A stretch of 64,000 nucleotides of DNA, from positions 248,001 to 312,000 of the forward strand of contig CP032039.1 of the NCBI GenBank assembly GCA_008032935.1, in the 5' to 3' direction. The first letter of the stretch is position 1; each line of letters begins with the position of its first letter. The translations under genes and the position numbers were made by a program. Source of the DNA: Helicobacter pylori. GTDB lineage: Bacteria; Campylobacterota; Campylobacteria; Campylobacterales; Helicobacteraceae. This document shows positions 28,338-38,614 of the stretch, in pieces. The notes under the pieces are model-generated. The model was not told the DNA's origin. It worked only from the letters and a program-made list of their open reading frames with translations, and did not search any database.

Positions 28338-28676
28338 ATGGATTGGGGTCGGGTCGTTCATGTACTGTTCAGCCTTATTTCTTTAACCACCATTGCAGGG
28401 TTTTTGTATGAGCCTAACACGGTGGTGTTGTTTGTAGCGTTAGCTTTAAACCTTATTTCTGTTACGCTCAAAATTGGGGTGATCAAGCGTTTCGCTTCAG
28501 AGCTGTTGGCCAGCTCTTTAGCTACCGTGTTGCACCTCATACCGGCGTTTGTGTTTTTACAGATTTTAAATAATTTGGTTACCGCTTACATGCTCATGAT
28601 TGGGGCGTTGATTAGCAACGCTTTCAGCCTTATCTTTTTGTTGATTGAAAGCGTTGTAACGAGCGAAACGGATTAA
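28338..28676 (+). CDS. Conserved small membrane protein, unknown function
   Basis: 112 residues with about four predicted spans (VVLFVALALNLISVTLKI, then VLHLIPAFVFLQIL). HP1548 counterpart; homologues are, to my knowledge, confined to Campylobacterota. It lies between secF and leuS with 9-base gaps on both sides, so it is in the same operon. I cannot name a function. Confidence 0.75.
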   Translation: MDWGRVVHVLFSLISLTTIAGFLYEPNTVVLFVALALNLISVTLKIGVIKRFASELLASSLATVLHLIPAFVFLQILNNLVTAYMLMIGALISNAFSLIFLLIESVVTSETD

Positions 28677-28685
28677 GGGGTAACG

Positions 28686-31106
28686 ATGGATTTTATCAAT
28701 ATAGAAAAAAAATGGCAAGAATTTTGGTGGAAAAATAAGAGTTTTGAGCCTAAAGACGATTTTAACCTCCCTAAAAAATACATTCTAAGCATGCTGCCTT
28801 ATCCTAGTGGGGAAATCCACATGGGGCATGTGCGCAATTACACCATTGGCGATGCGTTGGCACGTTATTATCGTTTGCACCATTACAATGTGTTACACCC
28901 TATGGGGTTTGATTCTTTTGGGATGCCTGCAGAAAATGCGGCCATTAAGCATGGTATCCACCCTAAAACCTGGACTTATGAAAACATTGAAGCCATGCAA
29001 AAAGAGTTTGAAGCTTTAGGGTTTTCTTTTTCTAAAAACAGGGAATTTGCCACTTCAGATCCGGATTACACGAAATTTGAACAGCAATTTTTCATTGATT
29101 TGTGGGAAAAAGGGCTAATTTATCGCAAGAAAGCCATGCTCAATTGGTGTCCTAACGACAAAACCGTTTTAGCTAATGAGCAAGTCATTGATGGGAGGTG
29201 TTGGCGTTGCGATACGGAAGTTGTTCAAAAAGAACTCTACCAATATTATTTGAAGATCACAAACTACGCTGAAGAATTACTAAAAGACTTAGAAACTTTA
29301 GAAGATCATTGGCCTTCTCAAGTCCTAACCATGCAAAAAAACTGGATAGGGAAATCTAGCGGGTTGCAATTTGGCTTTAAAATCGCTGATGAGTGCTTGA
29401 AAGCTTGCAACGGCATTCAAGAAATTGAAGTTTTTACCACAAGAGCGGATACCATTTATGGCGTAACTTACATCGCCATCGCCCCAGAACACCCTTTAGT
29501 AGAGCATGCCATTAAGCGAGTGAGCCAAGAAGATTCAAAGATCATTAAAGCGATTTTAAACACGACTCAAAGAGAAAGAGCTTTGGAGAAAAAAGGGGCG
29601 TTTTTAGGCGTTTATGCTATCCACCCTTTAACGAAGCAAAAAATCCCTGTTTGGGTGGCTAATTTCGCCCTAGCCAATTATGGCTCTGGGGCGTTAATGG
29701 GCGTGCCAGCCTGCGATGAAAGGGATTTTGAATTCGCTAATCTTTATCATATTCCTATTAAAGTGATCACGCAAAGCTCTCAAAGTTTGCCCCACACCAA
29801 AGAAGAGGTTTTAAAAAATAGCGGGGAGTGGAGCGATCTTTCTAGCTCAGTGGCCAGAGAAAAAATCATCGCTTATTTTGAAAAAGAAAACCTCGGTAAA
29901 AGGGTCATCAACTACCGCTTGCAAGATTGGGGGGTGAGCCGTCAAAGGTATTGGGGAGCGCCCATTCCTATGATTCATTGCAAGAATTGTGGGATTGTGC
30001 CTGAAACCCAACTGCCGGTAACTTTACCTGAAGACATTGTGATTGATGGGGAGGGCAATCCGTTAGAAAAGCATGCGAGTTGGAAATTCGCTCAATGCCC
30101 TAAATGCCACAAAGACGCTTTAAGAGAAACAGACACCATGGACACTTTCATCCAATCCAGTTGGTATTTCTTGCGTTATACCACCCCCAAAAACCAGCGT
30201 GAAAATCAAGCGTTTGATCAAAATTACTTGAAGTATTTCATGCCGGTGGACACTTATATTGGCGGCATTGAACATGCGATTTTGCACTTGTTATACGCGC
30301 GCTTTTTCACTAAGGCTTTAAGGGATTTGGGCTATCTCAATTTAGATGAGCCTTTCAAACAGCTCATCACCCAAGGCATGGTTTTAAAAGATGGCGCTAA
30401 GATGAGCAAATCTAAAGGCAATGTCGTTAGCCCTAAAGAGATACTTAAAAAATACGGGGCTGATGCCGCAAGACTCTTTATCCTTTTTGCTGCCCCGCCG
30501 GCTAAAGAATTGGAATGGAATGACAGCGCTTTAGAGGGGGCACACCGGTTTATCAAGCGCTTATACGATAAAGCGAACGCCATTACCCCTACCACTTCTA
30601 AGCCTGAATTTAAAGGAGTGGGCCTGAATGAAGCGCAAAAACTAGCTCGTAAGAAAGTCTATGAAGCGTTAAAAAAATCGCATGAAATTTTCAATAAGGC
30701 TGAAAGCGCTTACGCGTTTAACACTTTGATCGCAAGTTGCATGGAAGCCTTAAACGCTTTGAGTGCGCAAAATAATGAGCAAATTTTATGCGAGGGTTAT
30801 TTTGTGTTGTTGCAAATTTTAGAGCCTATTATCCCACACACCGCATGGGAGTTGAGCGAGAGGCTTTTTAAAAGAGAGAATTTCAAGCCTATAGCGATCG
30901 ATGAAGACGCTTTGATGGAAGACTTTATGACTTTAGGGCTTACCATTAATGGCAAAAGGCGCGCGGAATTGAAAGTCAATATTAACGCCAGTAAAGAAGA
31001 AATTATTGTTTTGGCTAAAAAAGAATTAGAGAAATATTTAGAAAACGCGAGCGTTAAAAAAGAAATTTATGTGCCTAATAAGCTTGTTAATTTTGTTATC
31101 GCATGA
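28686..31106 (+). CDS. leuS: Leucyl-tRNA synthetase
   Basis: 806-residue class I synthetase. HIGH signature [19 protein letters not shown] near residue 38, KMSKS in [14 protein letters not shown] near 575, and the CP1 editing domain with [13 protein letters not shown] near 240. A four-Cys zinc module (CKNCG and CPKCH) lies at about 435-480. The stop overlaps the lptE start by four bases. Confidence 0.97.
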   Translation: MDFINIEKKWQEFWWKNKSFEPKDDFNLPKKYILSMLPYPSGEIHMGHVRNYTIGDALARYYRLHHYNVLHPMGFDSFGMPAENAAIKHGIHPKTWTYENIEAMQKEFEALGFSFSKNREFATSDPDYTKFEQQFFIDLWEKGLIYRKKAMLNWCPNDKTVLANEQVIDGRCWRCDTEVVQKELYQYYLKITNYAEELLKDLETLEDHWPSQVLTMQKNWIGKSSGLQFGFKIADECLKACNGIQEIEVFTTRADTIYGVTYIAIAPEHPLVEHAIKRVSQEDSKIIKAILNTTQRERALEKKGAFLGVYAIHPLTKQKIPVWVANFALANYGSGALMGVPACDERDFEFANLYHIPIKVITQSSQSLPHTKEEVLKNSGEWSDLSSSVAREKIIAYFEKENLGKRVINYRLQDWGVSRQRYWGAPIPMIHCKNCGIVPETQLPVTLPEDIVIDGEGNPLEKHASWKFAQCPKCHKDALRETDTMDTFIQSSWYFLRYTTPKNQRENQAFDQNYLKYFMPVDTYIGGIEHAILHLLYARFFTKALRDLGYLNLDEPFKQLITQGMVLKDGAKMSKSKGNVVSPKEILKKYGADAARLFILFAAPPAKELEWNDSALEGAHRFIKRLYDKANAITPTTSKPEFKGVGLNEAQKLARKKVYEALKKSHEIFNKAESAYAFNTLIASCMEALNALSAQNNEQILCEGYFVLLQILEPIIPHTAWELSERLFKRENFKPIAIDEDALMEDFMTLGLTINGKRRAELKVNINASKEEIIVLAKKELEKYLENASVKKEIYVPNKLVNFVIA

Positions 31107-31615
31107 GGGCTTTACTTTTTTTTATTTTGTTGTTTTGGTTCAAGGGCTGTGGGTATAAGCCCATCGCCGCTTACGCTCAAAACGCTTTAGGCGATAGCAT
31201 ATACGTGAAACTCATTGTGAATTTGCCTAACCCTGAAAACTCTGTAGAGTTTAAGGATTTGATGAATCGTTTAGTCGTGCAACGCTTCCAAAGCCGCTTA
31301 GCGAGTGAAAAGGATGCGGATTCTATCATTATTATAGAAATCACGAATGTAACCGATACGAGCATCACGCAAAATAAAGAAGGCTTTACGACTTTCTATC
31401 GCGCAACCGTGTCTGTGAATTACACCTATGATAATAAAAGAGGCACACAAAAGACTTTTCAAAATAGCGGGTATTACAATTACGCCGTGAATTTGCAAGA
31501 CCCCCTTAACACCTACCAGAACCGCTATTACGCTATCAATCAGGCTGTGGAACAAACTTTGACTAAATTTGTGGCTCAAATCGCTTATGAGGGGAAATTC
31601 AATAATGAAAAATAG
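31103..31615 (+). CDS. lptE: LPS-assembly lipoprotein LptE
   Basis: 170 residues. The N-terminal signal ends FKGCGYKP, a lipobox-like site with the GCGY motif common in LptE. It should plug the LptD barrel at the outer membrane. Identification rests on the signal, the size and family memory (HP1546). It overlaps leuS by four bases and folC by eleven. Confidence 0.75.
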   Translation: MRALLFFILLFWFKGCGYKPIAAYAQNALGDSIYVKLIVNLPNPENSVEFKDLMNRLVVQRFQSRLASEKDADSIIIIEITNVTDTSITQNKEGFTTFYRATVSVNYTYDNKRGTQKTFQNSGYYNYAVNLQDPLNTYQNRYYAINQAVEQTLTKFVAQIAYEGKFNNEK

Positions 31616-32774
31616 CCATGGGTTAAAGGCGTTTTTAGAAACAAAGCCTAAGGAATACCACAAGTTTGACCCTAGCCGCTTCATTCAAATTTATAAAGAT
31701 TTTAAGAACGCTTTTTTTGAGATCCAAGCGAAAGTCATTCATGTAGTAGGGACTAATGGCAAGGGCAGCACCGGGCGGTTTTTAACCCTTTTATTAGCCG
31801 ATCAAAATTTTAAGGTGTTGCATTTCACCTCCCCTCATGTTTTTGAATTCAGGGAGCGCTTTTTTTTGAATGGCTCTGTTGTTGAAGAAAGCGTTTTAGA
31901 AAACGCCCACCAGCAATTGCAACCGCACGCTTTCAGCAGCGCTTGCTCGTATTTTGAATACGCTACCTTACTAGCTGTCATGCTCGCTAAAGATTGCGAT
32001 TATTTGGTTTTAGAAGCGGGGCTTGGGGGGGAGTTTGACAGCACGAACGCTTTAGAAAAAACCCTAAGCGTTTTCACCCCCATTGATTATGATCATAAGG
32101 AATTTTTAGGGGATAGTTTAGAAAGCATTGCGCAAACCAAATTAAAAGCGATGGGCTCTCTTAATATCATCGCTCCCCAACAAGAACTGGTTTTAAATGC
32201 GGCTCAAAAAATCGCCAAAGAAAAACACGCGCAATTGATTGTGGTTCAAAATGAGATTTCAAAAGGAGTGAAAGATTATATTGAGCGCTACCATTTAGCC
32301 CATTTTTTAGCGATGAATTTAGAAGTGGCCCTAAAAGCGTTTGAAACGCTAATGCCATGCAATAAACAAGAAGTTTTAAAAAACCTAAAGCCCCTGAATT
32401 TAATCGGCCGTTGCGAGCTTTTAAGCCCTAATATCTTAATAGATGTGGGGCATAACCCCCATAGCGCTAAAGCCTTAAAAGAAGAAATCAAACGCGTTTT
32501 TAACGCTCCAATCGTTTTGATTTATAATTGCTATCAAGATAAGGACGCTTTTTTGGTGTTAGAAATTTTAAAGCCTGTGGTTAAAAAGGTTTTGATTTTA
32601 GAATTGCATAATGAAAGAATTATCCAATTAGAAAAACTTAAAGGGATTTTAGAAACTTTAGGGTTAGAACACGCTTTGTTTGAAGATGTGGAAGAAAATG
32701 AAAATTATTTGGTGTATGGCTCATTTCTGGTAGCCAACGCTTTTTATGAACGCTATCCAAAGAAGAGGGATTGA
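31605..32774 (+). CDS. folC: Folylpolyglutamate synthase / dihydrofolate synthase
   Basis: 389 residues from the ATG at 31605, which overlaps the lptE end; longer upstream starts would run deep into lptE. P-loop HVVGTNGKGSTGRF near residue 45, FTSPHVFEFRERF near 75, and C-terminal DVGHNPHSAKALKEE. Adds glutamate to folates and makes dihydrofolate from dihydropteroate. Overlaps csd2 by four bases (ATGA). Confidence 0.94.
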   Translation: MKNSHGLKAFLETKPKEYHKFDPSRFIQIYKDFKNAFFEIQAKVIHVVGTNGKGSTGRFLTLLLADQNFKVLHFTSPHVFEFRERFFLNGSVVEESVLENAHQQLQPHAFSSACSYFEYATLLAVMLAKDCDYLVLEAGLGGEFDSTNALEKTLSVFTPIDYDHKEFLGDSLESIAQTKLKAMGSLNIIAPQQELVLNAAQKIAKEKHAQLIVVQNEISKGVKDYIERYHLAHFLAMNLEVALKAFETLMPCNKQEVLKNLKPLNLIGRCELLSPNILIDVGHNPHSAKALKEEIKRVFNAPIVLIYNCYQDKDAFLVLEILKPVVKKVLILELHNERIIQLEKLKGILETLGLEHALFEDVEENENYLVYGSFLVANAFYERYPKKRD

Positions 32775-33700
32775 TGCCGCAAAACCAGCTTGTGATCACC
32801 ATCATTGATGAATCAGGCTCTAAACAGCTCAAATCTTCTAAAAATTTAAAACGCAACCTCATCATTTCTGTTATCATTCTTTTATTGATCGTGGGGCTTG
32901 GCGTAGGGTTTTTAAAATTTTTAATCGCTAAAATGGATACGATGACAAGCGAGAGGAATGCGGTTTTAAGGGATTTTAGGGATTTGTATCAAAAAAATTA
33001 CACTTTGACAAAAGAGATTAAAAACAAGCGAGAAGAGCTCTTTATTGTGGGGCAAAAGATCCGTGGGTTGGAATCCTTGATTGAAATCAAAAGAGGGGCT
33101 AATGGAGGAGGGCATCTCTATGATGAAGTGGATTTAGAAAATTTGAGCTTAAATCAAAAACATTTAGCGCTCATGCTCATTCCTAATGGCATGCCCTTGA
33201 AAACTTATAGCGCGATCAAACCCACTAAAGAAAGGAACCACCCCATTAAAAAGATTAAGGGCGTTGAATCCGGGATTGATTTTATCGTGCCATTAAACAC
33301 GCCTGTTTATGCGAGCGCTGATGGGATTGTGGATTTTGTGAAGACCAATTCTAATGTGGGGTATGGGAACTTGGTGCGCATTGAACATGCGTTTGGTTTT
33401 AGCTCCATTTACACGCATTTAGATCATGTCAATGTGCAGCCTAAAAGCTTTATCCAAAAAGGGCAGTTGATTGGCTATAGCGGGAAGAGCGGCAATAGCG
33501 GCGGCGAAAAATTGCATTATGAAGTGCGCTTTTTGGGTAAAATTTTAGACGCGCAAAAATTTCTAGCATGGGATTTGGATCATTTCCAAAGCGCTTTAGA
33601 AGAAAATAAATTTATTGAATGGAAGAATTTGTTTTGGGTTTTAGAAGACATCGTCCAACTCCAAGAGCATGTGGATAAAGACACCTTAAAAGGTCAGTAG
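32771..33700 (+). CDS. csd2: Csd2, catalytically degenerate M23/LytM protein for helical cell shape
   Basis: 309 residues: an N-terminal span (IISVIILLLIVGLGVGFL), a coiled-coil-like stretch, and a C-terminal LytM domain. The zinc ligands are lost: where Csd1 has HTGLD this protein has ESGID, and GPHLHYEVRF is replaced by GEKLHYEVRF. Published work shows that Csd2 (HP1544) heterodimerises with Csd1 and is needed for its function in trimming peptide crosslinks. Deletion gives curved rods instead of helices. Confidence 0.92.
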   Translation: MMPQNQLVITIIDESGSKQLKSSKNLKRNLIISVIILLLIVGLGVGFLKFLIAKMDTMTSERNAVLRDFRDLYQKNYTLTKEIKNKREELFIVGQKIRGLESLIEIKRGANGGGHLYDEVDLENLSLNQKHLALMLIPNGMPLKTYSAIKPTKERNHPIKKIKGVESGIDFIVPLNTPVYASADGIVDFVKTNSNVGYGNLVRIEHAFGFSSIYTHLDHVNVQPKSFIQKGQLIGYSGKSGNSGGEKLHYEVRFLGKILDAQKFLAWDLDHFQSALEENKFIEWKNLFWVLEDIVQLQEHVDKDTLKGQ

Positions 33701-33709
33701 GGGTTTTTG

Positions 33710-34648
33710 GTGTTTTTAGACAGGCGTTTGATTGTGATGGTTACGGACTCTAAAGGGAGCCGTTACATTAATGTGCATATCTTATTCCGCCAAATTGGCT
33801 TGTATGCGCTGTTGAGCGTTATAGGCTCTCTATTGTTTTTAGGCGTTTCGTTACTGGTTTTAAATAAAGAAATTAAAAATATTGAAAAACAGCATGCTTT
33901 AATCACTAAAGAATTTGAGAAAAAAAGAGAGACTAATGAAAAGCTTTCTTTGCAAATGGATGAATTTTTAGACGATTTGCAACTTTCAGGGGAACGCATC
34001 AACGATTTAGAAGAAGTGGTGGGAGTGAATAGGCCTGAAGAAGAAAAAGAAGAGGGCAATTTTTCCAGCCGCTTGGATGTCGCTGGGATTACCGGGCTTC
34101 AAAAAAGCTTTATCATGCGCCTTATCCCCAATGACTACCCGCTAGAATCCTATCGGCGCGTTTCAGCCGCCTTTAATAAAAGAATCCACCCTATTTTGCA
34201 TGTGTTGCACAACCATACCGGGCTTGATCTAAGCACCGCTATTAACACGCCTGTGTATGCGAGCGCAAGCGGGGTAGTGGGGTTAGCGAGCAAAGGGTGG
34301 AATGGGGGGTATGGGAATTTGATTAAAGTTTTCCACCCTTTTGGTTTTAAAACCTACTACGCCCATTTGAATAAAATCGTTGTGAAAACGGGCGAATTTG
34401 TCAAAAAAGGGCAGTTGATTGGGTATAGTGGTAATACAGGAATGAGCACAGGGCCGCATTTGCATTATGAAGTGCGTTTTTTAGATCAACCCATAAACCC
34501 CATGAGTTTCACCAAGTGGAACATGAAAGATTTTGAAGAAGTTTTCAATAAAGAAAGGAGCATCAGATGGCAATCTTTGATAACAATAATAAATCGGTTA
34601 ATGCAAAAACAGGACCAGCGACTATCATCGCTCAAGGCACAAAAATAA
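33710..34648 (+). CDS. csd1: Csd1, M23 endopeptidase for helical cell shape
   Basis: About 312 residues with an N-terminal span (YALLSVIGSLLFLGVSLLVL) and an intact LytM domain: HTGLD near residue 170 and GPHLHYEVRF near 255. D,D-endopeptidase that cuts peptidoglycan crosslinks (HP1543). The start is uncertain: GTG at 33710 lies 6 bases from the RBS AGTAGGGG and is preferred over TTG at 33707. Its end overlaps ccmA. Forms a curvature module with Csd2 and CcmA. Confidence 0.92.
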   Translation: MFLDRRLIVMVTDSKGSRYINVHILFRQIGLYALLSVIGSLLFLGVSLLVLNKEIKNIEKQHALITKEFEKKRETNEKLSLQMDEFLDDLQLSGERINDLEEVVGVNRPEEEKEEGNFSSRLDVAGITGLQKSFIMRLIPNDYPLESYRRVSAAFNKRIHPILHVLHNHTGLDLSTAINTPVYASASGVVGLASKGWNGGYGNLIKVFHPFGFKTYYAHLNKIVVKTGEFVKKGQLIGYSGNTGMSTGPHLHYEVRFLDQPINPMSFTKWNMKDFEEVFNKERSIRWQSLITIINRLMQKQDQRLSSLKAQK

Positions 34649-34941
34649 AGGGGGAGCTTCATTTAGATTACCATTTGCACGTAGATGGCGAATTAGAAGG
34701 GGTGGTGCATTCTAAAAGCACGGTGGTGATCGGGCAAACCGGCTCGGTAGTGGGTGAGATTTTTGCTAATAAATTAGTGGTCAATGGCAAGTTTACTGGC
34801 ACGGTGGAAGCGGAAGTGGTAGAAATCATGCCTTTAGGGCGCCTTGATGGTAAGATCTCTAGCCAAGAGCTTGTGGTGGAAAGGAAGGGGATTTTGATTG
34901 GGGAAACTCGCCCTAAGAATATTCAAGGGGGGCGTTGTTGA
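34567..34941 (+). CDS. ccmA: Bactofilin CcmA, C-terminus frameshifted as read
   Basis: Bactofilin scaffold of the H. pylori helical-shape complex. 124 residues as read, with the beta-helix repeats (LDYHLHVDGELEGVVHSKST, VVNGKFTGTVEAEVV). The last residues read NIQGGRC, but one more G in the G6 run 34927-34932 restores NIQGGALLINEQEKKIENK, ending at 34976, for 136 residues as I recall for HP1542. The repaired stop is then three bases before mfd. RBS GAAAGGAG inside the csd1 end. Confidence 0.93.
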   Translation: MAIFDNNNKSVNAKTGPATIIAQGTKIKGELHLDYHLHVDGELEGVVHSKSTVVIGQTGSVVGEIFANKLVVNGKFTGTVEAEVVEIMPLGRLDGKISSQELVVERKGILIGETRPKNIQGGRC

Positions 34942-34979
34942 TCAATGAGCAAGAAAAGAAAATTGAAAATAAATAGGGA

Positions 34980-37976
34980 ATGATCCAATCTAGCCTTTAT
35001 AGAGCCTTAAACAAAGGCTTTGATTACCAAATACTCGCTTGTAAAGATTTTAAAGAATCCGAGCTCGCTAAAGAAGTCATAAGCTATTTTAAGCCAAATA
35101 TTAAAGCCATTCTTTTCCCGGAGTTTAGGGCTAAAAAAAACGATGATTTGCGTTCGTTTTTTGAAGAATTTTTACAGCTTTTAGGGGGTTTGAGGGAGTT
35201 TTATCAAGCCTTAGAAAACAAGCAAGAAGTTATCATTATTGCCCCTATTAGCACGTTATTGCACCCTTTACCTAAAAAAGAACTTTTAGAAAGCTTTAAA
35301 ATCACTCTTTTAGAAAAATATAACCTTAAGGATTTGAAAGACAAGCTCTTTTATTATGGTTATGAAATTTTAGACTTGGTGGAAGTGGAAGGCGAAGCGA
35401 GCTTTAGGGGGATATTGTGGATATTTATGCGCCCAATTCTAAAGCATATCGCTTGAGTTTTTTTGACACGGAGTGTGAGAGCATTAAGGAATTGGATCCC
35501 ACCACTCAAATGAGCCTCAAAGAAGATTTGTTAGAAATTGAAATCCCCCCACGCTTTTTAGTTTGGACGAACCATCTTATAAGGATCTAAAAACAAAAGT
35601 GGAACAAAGCCCCTTAAATAGCTTTTCTAAAGATTTAACCAGTTTTGGTTTGTGGTTTTTAGGAGAAAAAGCAAACGATTTATTGGGCGTTTATCAAAGC
35701 ATCATAAGCCCTAAGGCTTTAGAAGAGGTTCAAGAATTAGCGAGCTTAAACGAATTGGATGGTGAGCGTTTCAAATCTTTAAAGGTTTTAGAAAATGCGC
35801 AAGGCTATGAAGATTTAGAAATCCATGCGCATGCCCTAGAAGGCTTTATCGCTTTGCATTCGCACCATAAAATCACGCTCCTAGCTCCTAATAAAACGAT
35901 TTTAGACAATGCGATAAGTGCGCTTGAAAAAAGCAGCATGGAATGCGTCATCGCCCCCTTTGTGTTAAACTTTAAAACCCCTGATGGGATTTTTATTTCG
36001 CTCAATTCTTTTGAAAGGAAGAAAAAACGCCAAAAATCCAAGCTCGCTTTGAATGAACTAAATCCGGGCGAATGGGTGGTGCATGATGATTACGGGGTGG
36101 GCGTGTTTTCTCAATTAGTCCAACACAGCGTTTTAGGGAGCAAGAGGGATTTTTTAGAAATCGCTTATTTGGGCGAAGACAAACTGCTGTTGCCGGTAGA
36201 AAACTTGCATCTCATCGCTCGCTATGTGGCGCAAAGCGATAGCGTGCCAGCTAAAGACCGGCTAGGGAAAGGGAGCTTTCTCAAATTAAAAGCTAAAGTC
36301 AGGACTAAGCTTTTAGAGATTGCTAGTAAGATCATTGAATTAGCGGCTGAACGCAATTTGATCTTGGGTAAAAAGATGGATGTGCATTTAGCGGAGTTGG
36401 AAGTCTTTAAATCGCATGCGGGGTTTGAATACACCAGCGATCAAGAAAAGGCTATCGCTGAAATTTCAAAGGATTTAAGCTCTAAGAGAGTGATGGACAG
36501 ATTATTGAGTGGGGATGTGGGTTTTGGGAAAACAGAAGTGGCGATGCATGCGATTTTTTGCGCGTTTTTGAACGGCTTTCAAAGCGCGTTAGTCGTGCCT
36601 ACTACTTTATTAGCGCACCAGCATTTTGAGACTTTAAGGGCGCGTTTTGAAAATTTTGGCGTTAAGGTGGCTCGTTTGGATCGGTATGCGAGCGAAAAAA
36701 ACAAGCTTTTAAAGGCGGTGGAATTAGGGCAAGTTGATGTTCTTGTAGGCACGCATGCGATTTTAGGCGCGAAATTTAAAAACTTGGGCTTAGTGGTGGT
36801 GGATGAAGAGCATAAATTTGGCGTGAAACAAAAAGAAGCTTTAAAAGAATTGAGCAAAAGCGTGCATTTTTTAAGCATGTCCGCTACGCCTATCCCGCGC
36901 ACTTTAAACATGGCGCTCTCTCAAATTAAAGGCATTAGCTCTTTAAAAACCCCGCCCACAGACAGAAAACCCAGCCGCACTTTTTTGAAAGAAAAGAATG
37001 ACGAACTCTTAAAAGAGATTATTTATAGAGAATTACGCCGTAACGGGCAAATTTTTTACATCCATAACCACATCGCTAGCATTTCAAAAGTCAAAACCAA
37101 GCTAGAAGGTTTAATCCCTAAACTCAAAATCGCTATTTTGCATTCCCAGATTAACGCTAATAAGAGCGAAGAAATCATGCTAGAGTTTGCTAAGGGAAAC
37201 TATCAAGTTTTATTATGCACTTCTATTGTGGAATCAGGGATTCATTTGCCTAACGCTAACACGATTATTATAGATAACGCACAGAATTTCGGGCTGGCTG
37301 ATTTGCACCAATTAAGGGGGCGTGTGGGGAGAGGCAAAAAAGAAGGCTTTTGTTATTTCCTCATAGAAGATCAAAAAAGTTTGAATGAACAAGCTTTAAA
37401 ACGCTTGCTCGCTTTGGAAAAAAATTCGTATTTAGGCAGTGGGGAGAGCATCGCTTATCATGATTTAGAAATCAGGGGGGCGGGAATTTGCTCGGGCAAG
37501 ATCAGAGCGGGCATATTAAAAACATTGGTTATGCACTCTATACGCGCATGCTTGAAGACGCGATTTATGAATTGAGTGGGGGGAAGAAAAGGCTTGAAAA
37601 AAGCGTAGAAATCCAACTTGGCGTGAGCGCTTTTTTAAACCCTGAACTCATTGCAAGCGATAGTTTGAGGCTGGATTTATACCGCCGTTTGAGTTTGTGT
37701 GAGGATGTAGATGAGGTGGGGCAAATCCATGAAGAAATAGAAGACAGGTTTGGTAGAATAGACGATTTGAGCGCTCAATTTTTGCAAATCATTACGCTTA
37801 AAATTCTAGCCAACCAGCTTGGCATCATCAAACTTTCTAATTTCAATCAAAACATCACCATCACTTATGGCGATGAGAAGAAAGAAAGCCTGAAAGCCCC
37901 AAGCAAAGACGATAACGATGTTTTAGAAACCCTTTTGAAACATTTGCGCGCTCAAATTTCTTTAAAGCGGCGTTAA
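34980..37976 (+). pseudogene. mfd: Transcription-repair coupling factor Mfd, three frameshifts as read
   Basis: Removes RNA polymerase stalled at lesions and recruits UvrA. Domains in order: UvrB-like N-terminus, the RNA polymerase interaction region (NPGEWVVHDDYGVGVF near residue 360), then RecG-like helicase motifs LLSGDVGFGKTEVAMHA, DEEHKFGVKQKE, SATPIPRTLNMALS and GRVGRGKKEGFC. Breaks lie at the G5 run 35407-35411, the C6 run 35545-35550 and the G6 run 37475-37480; each is cured by one extra base (the last restores LLGQDQSGHIKNIGY). Repaired length is 999 residues, as for HP1541. Probable sequencing errors. Confidence 0.92.
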
Positions 37977-38035
37977 AAGCGTTTGATTTTAGCGTTAATT
38001 TTGTTATTTTAAAAAGATTATTAAGAGAGTTTGTG

Positions 38036-38041
38036 TAAAAT
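38036..38041 (+). promoter_or_regulatory. -10 box for petABC
   Basis: TAAAAT in context TTGTGTAAAATAGGG, about 60 bases before petA. RBS AAGGAG lies at the petA start. Confidence 0.45.
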
Positions 38042-38100
38042 AGGGATTTGCTATGCCTTTAGTCGTTAAAAGGTAATTATCATTAAGGAGTTTTTTAATC

Positions 38101-38604
38101 ATGGCAGATATTCAAAGGCGTGATTTTTTAGGAATGAGCCTTGCTAGCGTTACAGCTATAGGGGCTATAGCGAGTCTGGTAGCGATGAAAAAGACTTGGG
38201 ATCCGCTCCCAAGCGTTGTTTCAGCCGGTTTTACGACCATAGATGTGGCGAACATGCAAGAAGGGCAGTTTTCCACGGTGGAATGGCGTGGGAAACCGGT
38301 CTATATCCTCAAGCGTTCTAAAAAAGAGGGCTTTAATGAAAGGCGCGATTTTAAAATTGGCGAGAGCGTTTTTACCACAGCCATTCAAATTTGCACGCAT
38401 TTAGGGTGTATCCCCACTTATCAAGATGAAGAAAAAGGCTTTTTATGCCCATGCCATGGGGGGCGTTTCACTGCTGATGGCGTGAATATTGCCGGCACTC
38501 CCCCTCCACGCCCTTTTGATATCCCGCCCTTTAAAATTGAAGGCACTAAAATCACTTTTGGTGAAGCTGGGGCTGAATACAAGAAAATGATGGCTAAAGC
38601 GTAA
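38101..38604 (+). CDS. petA: Cytochrome bc1 Rieske iron-sulfur subunit
   Basis: 167 residues. Twin-arginine-like anchor RRDFLGMSLASVTAIGAIAS, then the 2Fe-2S motifs CTHLGCIP and CPCHGGRF. Transfers electrons from menaquinol to cytochrome c1 in the inner membrane. First of three genes in the petABC (fbcFBC) operon, HP1540. Confidence 0.97.
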   Translation: MADIQRRDFLGMSLASVTAIGAIASLVAMKKTWDPLPSVVSAGFTTIDVANMQEGQFSTVEWRGKPVYILKRSKKEGFNERRDFKIGESVFTTAIQICTHLGCIPTYQDEEKGFLCPCHGGRFTADGVNIAGTPPPRPFDIPPFKIEGTKITFGEAGAEYKKMMAKA

Positions 38605-38614
38605 GGAGAGTTCC

